NCBI GenBank assembly: GCA_023548195.1
Contig: JAJHZJ010000014.1
Span: forward strand, 13,244,718-13,308,717
DNA: 64,000 bases
Reading direction: 5' to 3'
Source of the DNA: Bettongia penicillata ogilbyi
Lineage: Eukaryota; Chordata; Mammalia; Diprotodontia; Potoroidae
Under the pieces are notes generated by a model. The model had not been told where the DNA came from. It saw nothing but the letters and a program-made list of their open reading frames with translations, and searched no databases. The position numbers and the translations under genes were made by a program. Shown piece after piece: positions 25,500-35,515 of the stretch (within the stretch, counting starts at the first letter, position 1; every line of letters begins with the position of its first letter).

Positions 25500-25615
25500 A
25501 GGCAAGAAGCATTTATTAAATGTTTACTATGTGCTAGGCACCGTGCCTAATACAAGCAAAACAAGTCCTAGAACTTGTAATTCTAACAGGGAAACAACAT
25601 AAAAGGGAGCCGCAA
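25500..25615 (-). repeat. Antisense L2 3'-end fragment
   Basis: AGCATTTATTAAATGTTTACT, ATGTGCTAGGCACCGTGCCT and TCTAACAGGGAAACAACAT match antisense L2. Confidence 0.6.
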
Positions 25616-26649
25616 AATGTGAAATTGTGTGTGTGGGGAGAGATAAAGGTATCCAAACAGAGGCAAAATGCTGAAGTCTGCAACCCAGCTGGGAGGGGAA
25701 TAAAATTTGGCTAGTCTGGACCCCTTCCTAAAATGGAGGCTCCAGGGATTGAGGGAGGTTTCTAGAGTGAGAGCATAGTGTTAAGGTCCAAAGAGTCAGA
25801 AGGTACAGATCTTTCTACAATGTGACATAACATTTTTCACTTTGCCACTTTGGTAAAAGGATGACATTCCTTAACCCAGAAGAACCAGAATATTTGTTTC
25901 TCAATGCCACCAGATAAAGTCATGGATTTACCTTCAGTATTTAGTGTGAATATATGCATGCATGGTTTTGTCTATGTGTCATCACTAGATTAAATCTGTT
26001 TCAGATTTTTTGATTCTCAGACTAAGGACTATGTTTTTCTTAATCTCTTAATTAATCTAGGTACTTAAGAACATGGAAGTTGAATATATGATCTGGACAG
26101 AGCTAGTGAAAGAATATATCACTGCTGCTGACTCTGGGGAGGTAGAACAGCAAAGGCTGTTTTCACTCATTTGACACAGATCTCATTAGAATTTTCCAGT
26201 CCATATCCTTCCTGAGGTGTTCTCTTAGTTAAGTGTAAAGGGGCAAAATCCAATACTTATCTTAAGTTTTCAGTGATCCAGTACTTCTTAAAATGCATTT
26301 AAGAGCTGACATCAGTTATTGCCTTTTTAGTTCTGTGATAACCCTATGTACTGTAAATTACTTTAAGTTGTGAAACAAAATTAATTTTAAATCAAGCAGG
26401 TAAAAAGGTAAGTATAAATTATCTGGAAGTTTTGTATGTGTGAGAATTATGACAAACCAAACCAAGTATCAATAGAGCATTACAACTTCCAAAACTTTGA
26501 GAAGTTCTGGTTTTGTGGGGCGTGCACCAGCCTTAGGAAAGAAATTCAGTGAAAGAAGTAGCTGTCAGTGTTACCCACACACCAAGGCCTACTTTTTCTC
26601 TAATATGGTGCATTTCTCCTGAGGGGAGAGTAGAAAGGAATTGATTTAC

Positions 26650-26785
26650 CTTGGGGAAGAAAAGCTGCCTGTCACAGATGGAGAGGATGGGGGGGTGGGT
26701 GAGGCTTCCTTCATAGCAGGAGACATTGAAGGTGGTGTAGAAGAGAGAATACTGGAACTAGAAGGAGCTGCATCATCTGAATCAC
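26650..26785 (-). CDS. PACS2: PACS2 coding exon (136 nt), Ser/Pro-rich linker
   Basis: The minus-strand acceptor TCTCTTTTAAAG precedes 26785 and the donor GTAAATC begins at 26649. Two bases complete a glycine codon, then 44 codons run through [32 protein letters not shown] and FSSP, ending with AG of a serine codon. The Ser/Pro/Thr-rich composition is that of the low-complexity linker before the last conserved PACS block. [12 protein letters not shown] is as in remembered mammalian PACS2, while the flanking linker residues vary. A chance plus-strand open frame over the same bases is a shadow. The proline-directed serines are plausible phosphorylation sites, which is inference only. Confidence 0.92.
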
Positions 26786-27254
26786 CTTTAAAAGAGAAGG
26801 CATTATGCCATCAGCCAGACAGCTGCCTGTTATCATCCTGGAACTTTCCCTCCATGCAAGTCAGGGCAATACCTTAATTCCCCTGCTAGAGAAGATGGGC
26901 TTGAAGACTGAGAGAACATTGTCCTTTAACTATCACCCAGAAAGGAAAATGGAGGGGTACATTCTACAGTGAAAGCAGAAGCATGTGATGGAGGATTTTG
27001 GTTTTTATACTTAGTTTGGTATCAAGCAAATTAATTCTAGGTATACTCTGGAAAAATTAAAATGCTTTAATCTGCTTCCATTTATACTTCTCTACAGTAG
27101 ACATCACTGAGAAAATTTCTAGCTGAAATTACAACTTGATTCCTCCGCTCTGCCCAGAATTTACTACTTTTTCCCTGTAAGCTTAATGGAGCATTTTGCC
27201 CTTCTCTAATTAACTCGTCCTGTATTATTATATATTATAGTTATCCGTGTTTGT

Positions 27255-27375
27255 GTTTTATCCTCCCCTACTAGACTGTGTTACATCAGTCCTGGGACTG
27301 TGTCTTATCTCAATCTCTAACAGGACCCAGAATATGCCTTGTGTTCATCAGGTACTTTTGTTTGTTTAATTCAAC
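27255..27375 (+). repeat. L2 3'-end fragment
   Basis: CTACTAGACTGTGTTACATC, GTCCTGGGACTGTGTCTTAT and CCCAGAATATGCCTTGTG match a diverged L2 sense 3' end. Confidence 0.5.
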
Positions 27376-27786
27376 TGAAAATAAATGCTAGGTCTGATCT
27401 TAGAAATCATCGAAGAGTAAGGTGAAACTCTGAGTGGTCATTCATATTCTTGGGGAGCTAGAGGGAAGGATGGAAAGGGGAATAGAGCTAAGAAGTATTG
27501 TTAACAGATATGCTAAGCTATAAGTACAAACACAGCATTCCTTTCTCCCAACATAGAATGAATTGGTATTTATCTGGAAAGGAACAAAAGGAACAAGATT
27601 CAGGACTCCCAATCTCAGCACAAATACACAATGACTGTGTGCCTAGGTTTGCTTTTAGTTCTATAGGACCTAGTCAAGTCAGAGACACTGAGCCATTAGG
27701 AATAAAACTATATTCGATATATTTCAAAGCCTTCATTTTAGCAGAAGCAGGAAATAAATTATATGTATGTTCATGAATCAATTTAC

Positions 27787-27829
27787 CTGATGCTGCTGAA
27801 GACTGTTCTACTATTCCAACTTTCACCAC
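27787..27829 (-). CDS. PACS2: PACS2 coding exon (43 nt)
   Basis: The acceptor TTTCTAG lies just above 27829 on the minus strand and the donor GTAAATTG starts at 27786. The frame reads VVKVGIVEQSSAAS plus the first base of a glycine codon. This continues the upstream exon (FIPFVG then VVKVG) and joins to GDSDDAAP in the next one. Mammalian PACS2 as remembered has PSSATS where this has QSSAAS, ordinary divergence. Length 43 equals 14 codons plus one base, consistent with the phases on both sides. Confidence 0.9.
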
Positions 27830-28044
27830 CTAGAAAGCAATTACGTAACTAATTATGAAATAAATAATTGTGAGCTTTTGTCTAGAAGAGCATGGAACAC
27901 TGGTGTTAGCATGAGGTTTCACTGCTCACTATATTTAATCATCTTTCCAACAGAAGACTTTGCCTCCATATAGGAAACAGGATTAGAAAGGTGCACCTGG
28001 CTAATAGACAGTCCCAGTGGCCTTGTTATTCTTTATCTTGAGTG

Positions 28045-28126
28045 TATGTATATATATATATATCTACAGATACAGATATAGATATCTATCTATATATACA
28101 CATATATCTACATATATATATATCAC
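28045..28126. repeat. AT-rich microsatellite (TA/GATA/TATC)
   Basis: Alternating TATA, GATA and CTAT units about 80 bases long lie in a PACS2 intron. Confidence 0.85.
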
Positions 28127-28799
28127 TGAGGTATCTATTTCGAGGTCCTTCAAGTAGGGCCTGAGCCAGATTAAAATGTAACTGAGAAATGTTTAACAAA
28201 ACAAGTAAAACTACAATACAACAGAGATAATGTTAATTTGTGGTTTTCTAAGTCAATATGTGACCCAAAGGGATTCTTTTGTATCTGAGTCTGACATCAC
28301 TGAAATAAGGTCTTGCCTAAGAAATGAAACATTTTTACATGTAACTCACTGAACAAACTCAACAAAAGCAAGACTGAGGTCTGCAACTTCTGTATTCTGC
28401 ACAAGGCTAGGATTTCAATAGGGGGTAAGTAAAAAACTTGACTGATTGATTGATGGACCAAACAGGATTTGGTCCTATATTACAAAGAGTCAGAAAAAGC
28501 TTGTTAAATTTCATTTTTTCAGGCAGTATGATAATATGATTTCTAAGACTCTGACTAAAGGCCCCTGGCTAGTCACCAGCTAATAATAAATAATACTAGT
28601 TATTTAAGTAGTAATATTCATAAAAAATCTTCTAGGAACACAAAATCACTCTATGGTATTTTCCCAGTTGAAGAAACACATTTCTTGGCTCTGCTTTATA
28701 AGACTACTTAGAAATAATGCTTGGCAAAGAGACTGGATCTGTGAGGATGCTCACTTTGTCAGTGCTGATCAGCAAGGCTTAAGCAACTTAAAAGTCTTA

Positions 28800-28900
28800 A
28801 AGAGTCATTTGGGCCACTTAGAGGTTAAGTGACTTGTCTAGGAGTCACATAGCCGATATGAATCAGAGGTAGGATCTGAACCCATATGAGGCTGGCTTTC
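28800..28900 (-). repeat. Antisense MIR fragment
   Basis: AGAGGTTAAGTGACTTGTCT then GTCACATAGCC and AGGATCTGAACCCATATGAG match the antisense MIR core and head. Confidence 0.65.
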
Positions 28901-28974
28901 CAAATATGTCAGGCTGTTTCTATCCTGGGACATGTCAGGTACTTCATACATGCTTGTTTGAAATGGACCAGAAT

Positions 28975-29062
28975 ATTCAACAAGTCAAATGATAATATGT
29001 GTAAAGCACTCTGCAAATCTTCAAGTTCTATATAAATGTTTGCTAATATTATCATCTCCTAC
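28975..29062 (+). repeat. MIR 3'-end fragment
   Basis: TGTGTAAAGCACTCTGCAAA and TATAAATGTTTGCTAATATT match the sense MIR tail. Confidence 0.6.
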
Positions 29063-30229
29063 TTAATAAAATTCAATTTCAAAATAGTAACACTCAAGTG
29101 AATTTTTCTGAGAATATCATGCAATTCACTATAGTACAGATTGAAGGCTTCATTCAATTAACTAGAGGACAAAAATAAGATCATGACTAGTAATATCATG
29201 AGTAGTATTAGAAATAGAGATCAGAGCACTGGCAACTATAAGCAAAAGGGATAGAAGGAGGGGAAAAATGTCAGGGTGATATTTATATCCAAAATCAAAC
29301 AGGTAAATGAAATGTAAAAGAGAGCAAAGCACAGGACTTAGCATAGACAAGTAGCTTAAGCCAGATATTTGAGGCAAAGCTGATCAATCAGAGATGCCAA
29401 ATCTTATTTTGAAATAAATAACGAGATAAATACATACACACATATACACATATAAATATATATAGAGATTCATGTGTGTGTATAAACTAAAATATACATT
29501 AGCACCTAGACAGGACCAAAGGCCATTTTATATTTTTAAGCATGCATATCCCCTTGTGCCCAACTCCCACTCTCCTAGTAACAATTATCTCAAATGTCCT
29601 AAAGCATAATTATATTATCAGCCCATGAGATTTTAGTTAAGACTCTAATATCTTTTGTTTTGTCAGATCTCAAAAATTAATCCTACTACGTGTTATCAAT
29701 AGAAAACAGAATGGAAGATCTTGGAATTATTATAGCTAGAAGAGTATTAGAGATAATTTAGTCTTAATTTTCTCTTTTTGAGTCTAAGGTCCAGAGGAAT
29801 TTTAGCAACAAAACATTTACTGCCAGTTTTTTAGCATATTAGTATATACTAATGATTAATGATTTGATTTTCAGTAAGATTTTGTTTTATTTTCCTCAAA
29901 ACAGCAGCATCATTAATACTCATGGCTTCAAGAGATCACACACTAAGGTCTGAGTTGTGAAATCTTTCTCTACTCAAAATTCACTAAACTATTACAAAGC
30001 AACAATTTTTCTGAAGGGTGAAATAGATAAAATAAGCTTTGAAAATGTCTTAAAAGGTTTATATTAAGAAAAGAAAATACACCTGCTTGGTCAAACATTT
30101 TAAATTTTTAAAAACAGGAAAAAATTACAACTAATTCTATACCAAAAATTTTTTAAAAACTTGAACTTTTTAGGTCCTAAAAATAAAATATATCCAGTGT
30201 TAAATTTAAAACTAAGATTACATAAAGAT

Positions 30230-30346
30230 CAGTATGTGTATACATATGTATGTACAGCATATGTAAAAATAAAAGTATGTGAATATGTACACATACACAT
30301 AGGAATATATGTACATACACATATGTGTATATGTATGTATGTATAA
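30230..30346. repeat. TATG/TACA-rich microsatellite
   Basis: Irregular TATGTA, CATATG and ACACAT units occur over about 115 bases. The plus-strand open frame through it encodes only simple Tyr/Val/Cys/His-rich sequence and is not a gene. Confidence 0.8.
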
Positions 30347-30589
30347 ATTTTTTTATTCTTTCTTCAGCATTCCATTCTAGTAATGAGGGATAAATTTATC
30401 AGCAATAATTGATCTGGTCATCATAAATATTTTAAACAACCCACCAATTAAACACATATGTGTATATATATGTTTTTAATCTATGACCACAAAAAATCAA
30501 ACTCTTCAAAAAAGAGTTTGATTAAAAAGACAGGTTTCATTTGTCTCCTGAAGTGAGTACTATGTAAATATATGAAATAACGGTCTGAA

Positions 30590-30899
30590 ACAAGTCATAA
30601 TGGTACACAACTGTATTCCCTGTTGCTGGGGAGGCTGAGGCTGGTGGATCACTTGAGTTCAGGACTGCTGAACTATGTAGTAGGACTGAAGGTCATCAGG
30701 TGATTGTATTAATTTTTGGCACCAATATGGTAAGCCCATGTGAGTGAAGAGTCACCAAGCTGTTTAAGGAGGGATGAATAAGCGCATGTTAGAAAAACGG
30801 AACAGGTTAAAACTTTCACACTCATCAGTTTTGAAAGAACCCTGTGAATGGCCACGGCACTTCTAGCTTAGATAAAGAGATCCAGTCTCAAAAAAAAAA
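30590..30899 (+). pseudogene. RN7SL pseudogene: 7SL (SRP) RNA retrocopy, near full length, with poly(A) tail
   Basis: The segment follows 7SL RNA from near its 5' end to its 3' end. Landmarks in order: GGGGAGGCTGAGGCTGG with GGATCACTTGAGTTCAGG; a central S domain with GGCACCAATATGG; CACCAAGCTG and AAGGAGGG; AAACGGAACAGG; TGTGAATGGCCAC; then GATCCAGTCTC and about ten A. Presence of the central S domain excludes an Alu/B1-type SINE. Many substitutions, including the degraded GC-rich 5' end, and the terminal A run indicate a processed copy mobilised by L1, not a working SRP RNA gene. It lies antisense in a PACS2 intron, about 280 bases downstream in the transcript from the 31181-31223 exon. No clear target-site duplication was found. 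Confidence 0.85.
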
Positions 30900-31180
30900 T
30901 GCAGTAATTAATGCTTTTACACTTTAGTTTCCAATTGCGGACAGAAGTCAAAGGGAACAACTAAAATCACTGCCACAGGGTGCTGAAGTAAGAAAAACAA
31001 AAGTTTTTGAGTTGAAGTGATTTACATGTAAGTGCCTTGACCCAAATGGGAAAGATGATTCAAAAGGCTGCTTGACTGTAGTGGAAATCCTGGCAGTTTG
31101 GCTATAATTTACTGATGAGATGAGATGGTAACAATCTTAGGAAACGTACTAGCCAAGTGCTATGTCAAAGAAATACTCAC

Positions 31181-31223
31181 CCCAACAAAGGGAATGAACT
31201 TTTGGGAAGATTCTTCATCAGGA
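31181..31223 (-). CDS. PACS2: PACS2 coding exon (43 nt), the most upstream exon found
   Basis: On the minus strand a pyrimidine-rich acceptor ending CTCTTAG at 31230-31224 precedes the exon, and GTGAGTATTT at 31180-31171 follows it. The first base completes a serine codon, then 14 codons read PDEESSQKFIPFVG. This matches the remembered PACS2 segment ahead of VVKVGIVE exactly. It ends in phase 0, as the next exon requires. The exon is short but the conserved reading and both splice sites make it secure. The acceptor implies another exon upstream, which I could not find before the window end. Confidence 0.9.
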
Positions 31224-31429
31224 CTAAGAGCAAGGAAAACACAGATAGTTAACACTTGCATTCAAAGTACATCCAGAAAACAATATGTTTATAAAGCATG
31301 CAGCAAGCACTCAAAAGGCATAAGTACCGGTTTGTAATTCTTCAGCATTCAATTGCCAGCAATGAGAGAGAAACTTAGCAGCATGAACTTATCTAGTCAT
31401 CATAAATATTACAAACAACCAATCAAATA

Positions 31430-33390
31430 ATCATTTATTTAAAACCTGCTACATACTAGGCTGTATTCTACGTGATAAGGACACACACACACAAAAATGA
31501 AATAATCCCTCAAAGAGTTTACGTTGTAATGGAAGAGATAGGTACATAATTAGTTATATACAAAATCACTACAAATATATTTTAGGAGGGAAGGCATTAA
31601 AAGTTGGAGGTGTGGTTGGGGGAATGGACCACAGAAAGCGTCATGTTGAAGGTGATGTTTGAGCAGTTTTGAAAGAAATAAGGAATTTTAAAAGGGATCT
31701 CAGGCAAGAAGGAAAACAACTGTAAAGGTACAGAGACAGGAAAGGAAGGACTATGTGTGAGGAACCAGTTTGGGTCTCAGGAGGTCAGTCTGGCTAGACT
31801 GGAGAGTGTAGGCCTTGTATAATAGGGCTGGAAGGCTAGGGTGGGAGAGGTTGTGAAGGGCTTTGCAAATGAAACATAGGAGATTATCTTTGATCCTAAG
31901 GATATGAGGGAACAATGGAATGTAATGAGAAATGACATGGTCTAACATGTACTACAGGAAAATGGGTGGAGGATGGACTGGAGTGGGGAGAGACATGAGG
32001 CAGAAAGTCCAAAAAGGACCTGAGCTAAAGTGGTGGCCATGTGAATGAGAAGAGGATGGATGCAAGACATATTATGGAGGTAGAATCAAGAAGATATGGC
32101 AAATGTGGAGTAAGGGAGAGTGAGTAGTTGAGGAAAACTTCAAGGCTGTGAACCTGGCTAATTGGAAGAATGGTAGTACCCTCCACAAAAAAGTAAAGTT
32201 CAGAAAGGAGATAGTTTTGGGGGGAAGATGAGTCAGTTTTGGATATGTTGAGTCCGAGATACCAATAAGACCTTCAGTTTGAAATATGCAATAATCAGTT
32301 GAAATGTATGACTGGAGCTCAACAGAGAGAAAATGAGGTTGAGAGGATAAGAGAAGTGGGAGTTATCTGCATAAAGATGGGGGCTGATGAGGTCACTTAA
32401 AGAGTATATAGAGAGGAGGACCCCTATAGGATAAAGCATATGGGATAATTAGGAGGAAGGATGATGAATCAATAAAGGAAACTGAGGAGATAACATTGGT
32501 AGGAGAAGAGCCAAGAGAGAGAAATGACACACAAAAGAGAGAAGACAGTATCCAGGAGGAGAGGGCAGTAACTGTAAAATGTATCATCTGATCCTGACAA
32601 CAGCCCTGGAAAAAAAGTGCTATTATTATCCCCATTTACCAGATGAAGAGACAGGCAGATGAGATAATTTGCCCAAGGTCACACAGCTAGTAACAGTCTG
32701 CAGTAGGATCTGAAATCAGGACTTCTTGATTTCATATTTTACATATACACAGAGCATTTAGACAATGATTAGTCTCCTTGGCATCAAATATAAATAATAA
32801 CTGATATTTCAGCTTTCATTCATTGAACACATCAGTGCACATAGCTAACTGTCAGAAGATGATTGAATTACTGGCCATTTGCCCAATGCCTCCCTTCTTG
32901 GTCCTCCCTTCTAGAATGGCTGAACAGGACAAGGGTTGAGATCAAGAGATCATTGGCAAATCTGGATGGAGTAGTTTTAACTAGGACATGAGGTGAGAAG
33001 TCACAATGCAACAGAAGACTGAGAAAAGGAGTAAAGACAGTATGTAGTATGTTCTTAGAATCTGGATATTAAGGGAGATCTATAGGAGCACAGCTTGAAA
33101 GAATGGTCGATTCTAATGAGAATATTCTTCCCTCAAAATTGTAGTGAGACAAAAGACGTCAGTATGTTAAAAGGCAACAAAGAGGAAAGGAACCACAAGA
33201 TAGGAGCGATTGAAGAATAGAGAAAAGAAACAGAGAGAGGCTGGTAATAGGGGTAATCGGATGGAGAACAAGACAGTATGGGATCATGGTTACATACTGA
33301 GGGATTGGCTTTGCTGAGAAGGGTTACCTCCTCATGGAGGGAACTGACATCAGTCAATGGATTTCAAGATGGGAAGAAGAGGGACCTTAC
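31430..33390 (-). repeat. Antisense L2 LINE, long copy
   Basis: The copy begins at its 3' end (CATTTATTTAAAACCTGCTA, CTACATACTAGGCTG) and runs through antisense ORF2. Examples are GAAGGGCTTTGCAAATGAAAC and TTGGATATGTTGAGTCCGAG, with minus-strand frame EEVTLLSKANPS near 33310. A MIR interrupts it at about 32580-32740. Minus-strand open frames in it are RT fragments with stops. Confidence 0.75.
32580..32740 (-). repeat. Antisense MIR SINE
   Basis: ATTATCCCCATTTACCAGAT, GATGAAGAGACAGGCAGATG and CAAGGTCACACAGCTAGTAA are the antisense MIR core. It sits inside the surrounding L2 copy. Confidence 0.75.
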
Positions 33391-33414
33391 AGAGACTGGG
33401 ATCTATTTTCAATT

Positions 33415-34325
33415 AATTGATCAACATGCTTTTATTAAACATCTACTATATGCCATGCACTTTGCTAGGCACTGGGCTAAAAAGACAAAAAAAATCCCTA
33501 TTCTTGCAAAGTTTACATTTTACCAGGGGAGACAACGTGGTCATACATAAGTATATAAATAACAATACAAAATAAATACGAAGTTAGGGATTTCTTACCC
33601 ACCTATCTCACCCCTCACCCCCACTCCAGCAAAAGGCTTCATGAAAGTGATGGTGTTTGAGTTGCATCTTGAAGAAGCAAGAGATTCTATATGACGGAAG
33701 AGGGAGTGCATTCCAGGCCCTAAGATGGGAGATGGGAATGCCATGGATGGGGAAACAGAAAGTCCTTTTAGTGCCAAAAAGTATAGGAGGACAGATAATA
33801 TATAATGAAATTGGAAGAATATGCTGGGACCTTGTTGTGAAGGGCTTTAAAAGCCAAACAGAGAAGTCTAATCATAGATACATTAAGGAGCCACTGGAGT
33901 TTAATGAGTAGGGGAGTAACATGGGTCAGATTCGTGCTAAAGAAAAATTACTTTGGCAGCTGTATATAGGATAGATTTGAGGTAGGGAAAGCATGGAGAC
34001 CAATCAGGAGGTAATTGCAACAATGTAGATGAAAGTTGTTGATAACCTCATCTAAGGTAGTGGCTCTGTAAGGAGAGAGAAGTTTTACTTACAGAGCAAA
34101 TTCAAGGGATGTCTCAGGTGGAAAATATAGTATCTGGCAAATGAATGATTATGTGGGGTGAGGAAGCATGAGGAGTTGGGGATGACACTGAAGTTATTAA
34201 CCTGAGAAACTGGAAGAATGATAATACCTTTGACAACAACAGAGAAGTTTGGTAGAGAGGTGGGTTTTGGGGAAAAGATATTGAGTCCTGTTTTGGTTAT
34301 GCTGAGTCTGAAGACATTTTCTCAG
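33415..34325 (-). repeat. Second antisense L2 LINE copy
   Basis: The copy starts again from an L2 3' end (CTTTTATTAAACATCTACTA, TGCTAGGCACTGGGCTAAA). It continues through AGGGCTTTAAAAGCCAAACA, GGAGCCACTGGAGTTTAATG and ATTGAGTCCTGTTTTGGTTA. It follows the previous antisense L2 in the same orientation. No intact ORF. Confidence 0.75.
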
Positions 34326-34394
34326 TAAATTATGATAAAAGGCACTTTTCCCTCCTGGTGAATTCAGAGAAGAAAATAAGTTGCAATTTGCTGT

Positions 34395-34650
34395 TGTTGT
34401 TCCGTCATTTTGTAGTTGTGTTCTACTCTTTATGATCTTATTTGAGATTGTGTTGGCAAAGATACTAAAGTGGTTTGTGATTTACTTTTCCAATTTATTT
34501 TACAGATTAGGAAACTGAGGCAAAGAAGGTTAAGTGACTAGCCCAGGGTCACACAGCTAGTAAGTGTATGAGGCCAGATTTGAACTCAGAAAGATAAATT
34601 TTCACGACTCCAGGCACAGTACTTTGTGCATTGCACCACCTAACTGTCCC
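34395..34650 (-). mobile_element. Marsupial WSINE1-type SINE
   Basis: GTTGTTCCGTCATTTTGTAG, GTTGGCAAAGATACTAAAGT, GGTTTGTGATTTACTTTTCC, AGGAAACTGAGGCAAAGAAG and AGGGTCACACAGCTAGTAAG follow the antisense WSINE1 order. It ends near the tRNA-like head (CACCACCTAACTGTCCC). Confidence 0.8.
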
Positions 34651-34904
34651 CAAAACATTGTAAAGACCATACCAAATAAGATATATACCTTAACATTGTG
34701 CAAGGAGGAAAAATCAGCTCTATTACATTCAGTTCTGCACTTAACCAATAACAGTAGTTTGCAAACCCAGCATCAAAGTCCCCATACAGCTATACTCTGA
34801 CACTAGACCCTTACTGTTGTTATAAAATATTTAGGACTAAAAGAATGCATCTATATCAGAACACTGGCATATACTATAAGGACCAAAGAGCTATCTACTA
34901 TGTT

Positions 34905-35515
34905 TGGATGGCAGTCTCAGTGTAATATATATTCAATTTATTAATACAGCACCCATGAAAGCTAATGCAATCAAAAGCTACACTAAGAGATACAGCTTCC
35001 GAAATAAGGTAGGTAATAGTGATGTTTTCTGCTATGTGCAGAGCACAGCTGAAGTGTGGCATATAGTTCTAGGTGCCACATTTCAGGAGGGACACTGATA
35101 ATCTGGATAGTTTCTAGAGGAGGGCAACTCTGAAGGTGAGGCACCTTGAGTCCATTCCAATTAAAAACCAGCTGAAGGAACTGGGAGGTTAAGCCTAAAG
35201 GAGACTAAGAAGAAAGTATCATATAATTAAGAACTGAAGAGTTGTCATGTGGAAGGGGAGTTATTCTGCTTGGCCACAGAAGAGAGAACAAGGAACAAAA
35301 GCTAGAATTTACATAGAAGCAAATTTAAATTTCATGTAAAGAAAGAACTTCCTACAAACTAGAGCTTTCTAAAAGTGGGATAAGTTGCCTTGGGAAAGAG
35401 AGTGTTTATCCTCATTTGAGGTCTGGAAACAAAGGCTTTATTTTATTTAATTTATTAGATATGTTGTAAAGATAACTCTTTTTTCAGGTGTGCTACTGGA
35501 TTGCATGGCCTCTAA
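34905..35515 (+). repeat. L3/CR1 LINE 3' part
   Basis: Sense CR1 landmarks include GAAGTGTGGCATATAGTTCT, GCCACATTTCAGGAGGGACA, CTGAAGGAACTGGGAGG, AAGAACTTCCTACAAACTAG and AAAAGTGGGATAAGTTGCCT. The tail near 35495 has GATTGCATGGCCTCTAAGGA. Confidence 0.75.

Larger units (their letters stand above)
11134..31223 (-). other. PACS2: PACS2 gene, 3' part (six C-terminal coding exons and five introns)
   Basis: This is the 3' portion of a PACS-family sorting adaptor gene on the minus strand. In mammals PACS2 links acidic-cluster cargo to COPI/AP-type trafficking, organises ER-mitochondria contact sites and takes part in Bid-dependent apoptosis. Six exons total 682 nt (1 nt finishing a codon from the preceding exon, then 226 codons and a stop). 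All have consensus splice sites, and the phases chain without a break. The exons encode the conserved C-terminal PACS region; the N-terminal cargo-binding (furin-binding) region and the middle region are not in the window. Motifs such as [27 protein letters not shown] and [12 protein letters not shown] fit remembered PACS2 better than PACS1, which has VPTIFLSKK and ends differently. Introns are about 3.4, 1.0, 4.3, 9.7 and 1.1 kb. No frameshift or stop is seen, so the gene looks functional. Confidence 0.92.

Noticed and set aside
26641..26877. 78-codon plus-strand acidic open frame
   Set aside because: It is the antisense shadow of the PACS2 Ser/Pro-rich exon at 26650-26785.
30590..30899. Alu-like SINE reading of the GAGGCTGAGGCTGG segment
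   Set aside because: The full 7SL S domain is present between the Alu-domain halves, so it is a 7SL retrocopy, not an Alu/B1 element.
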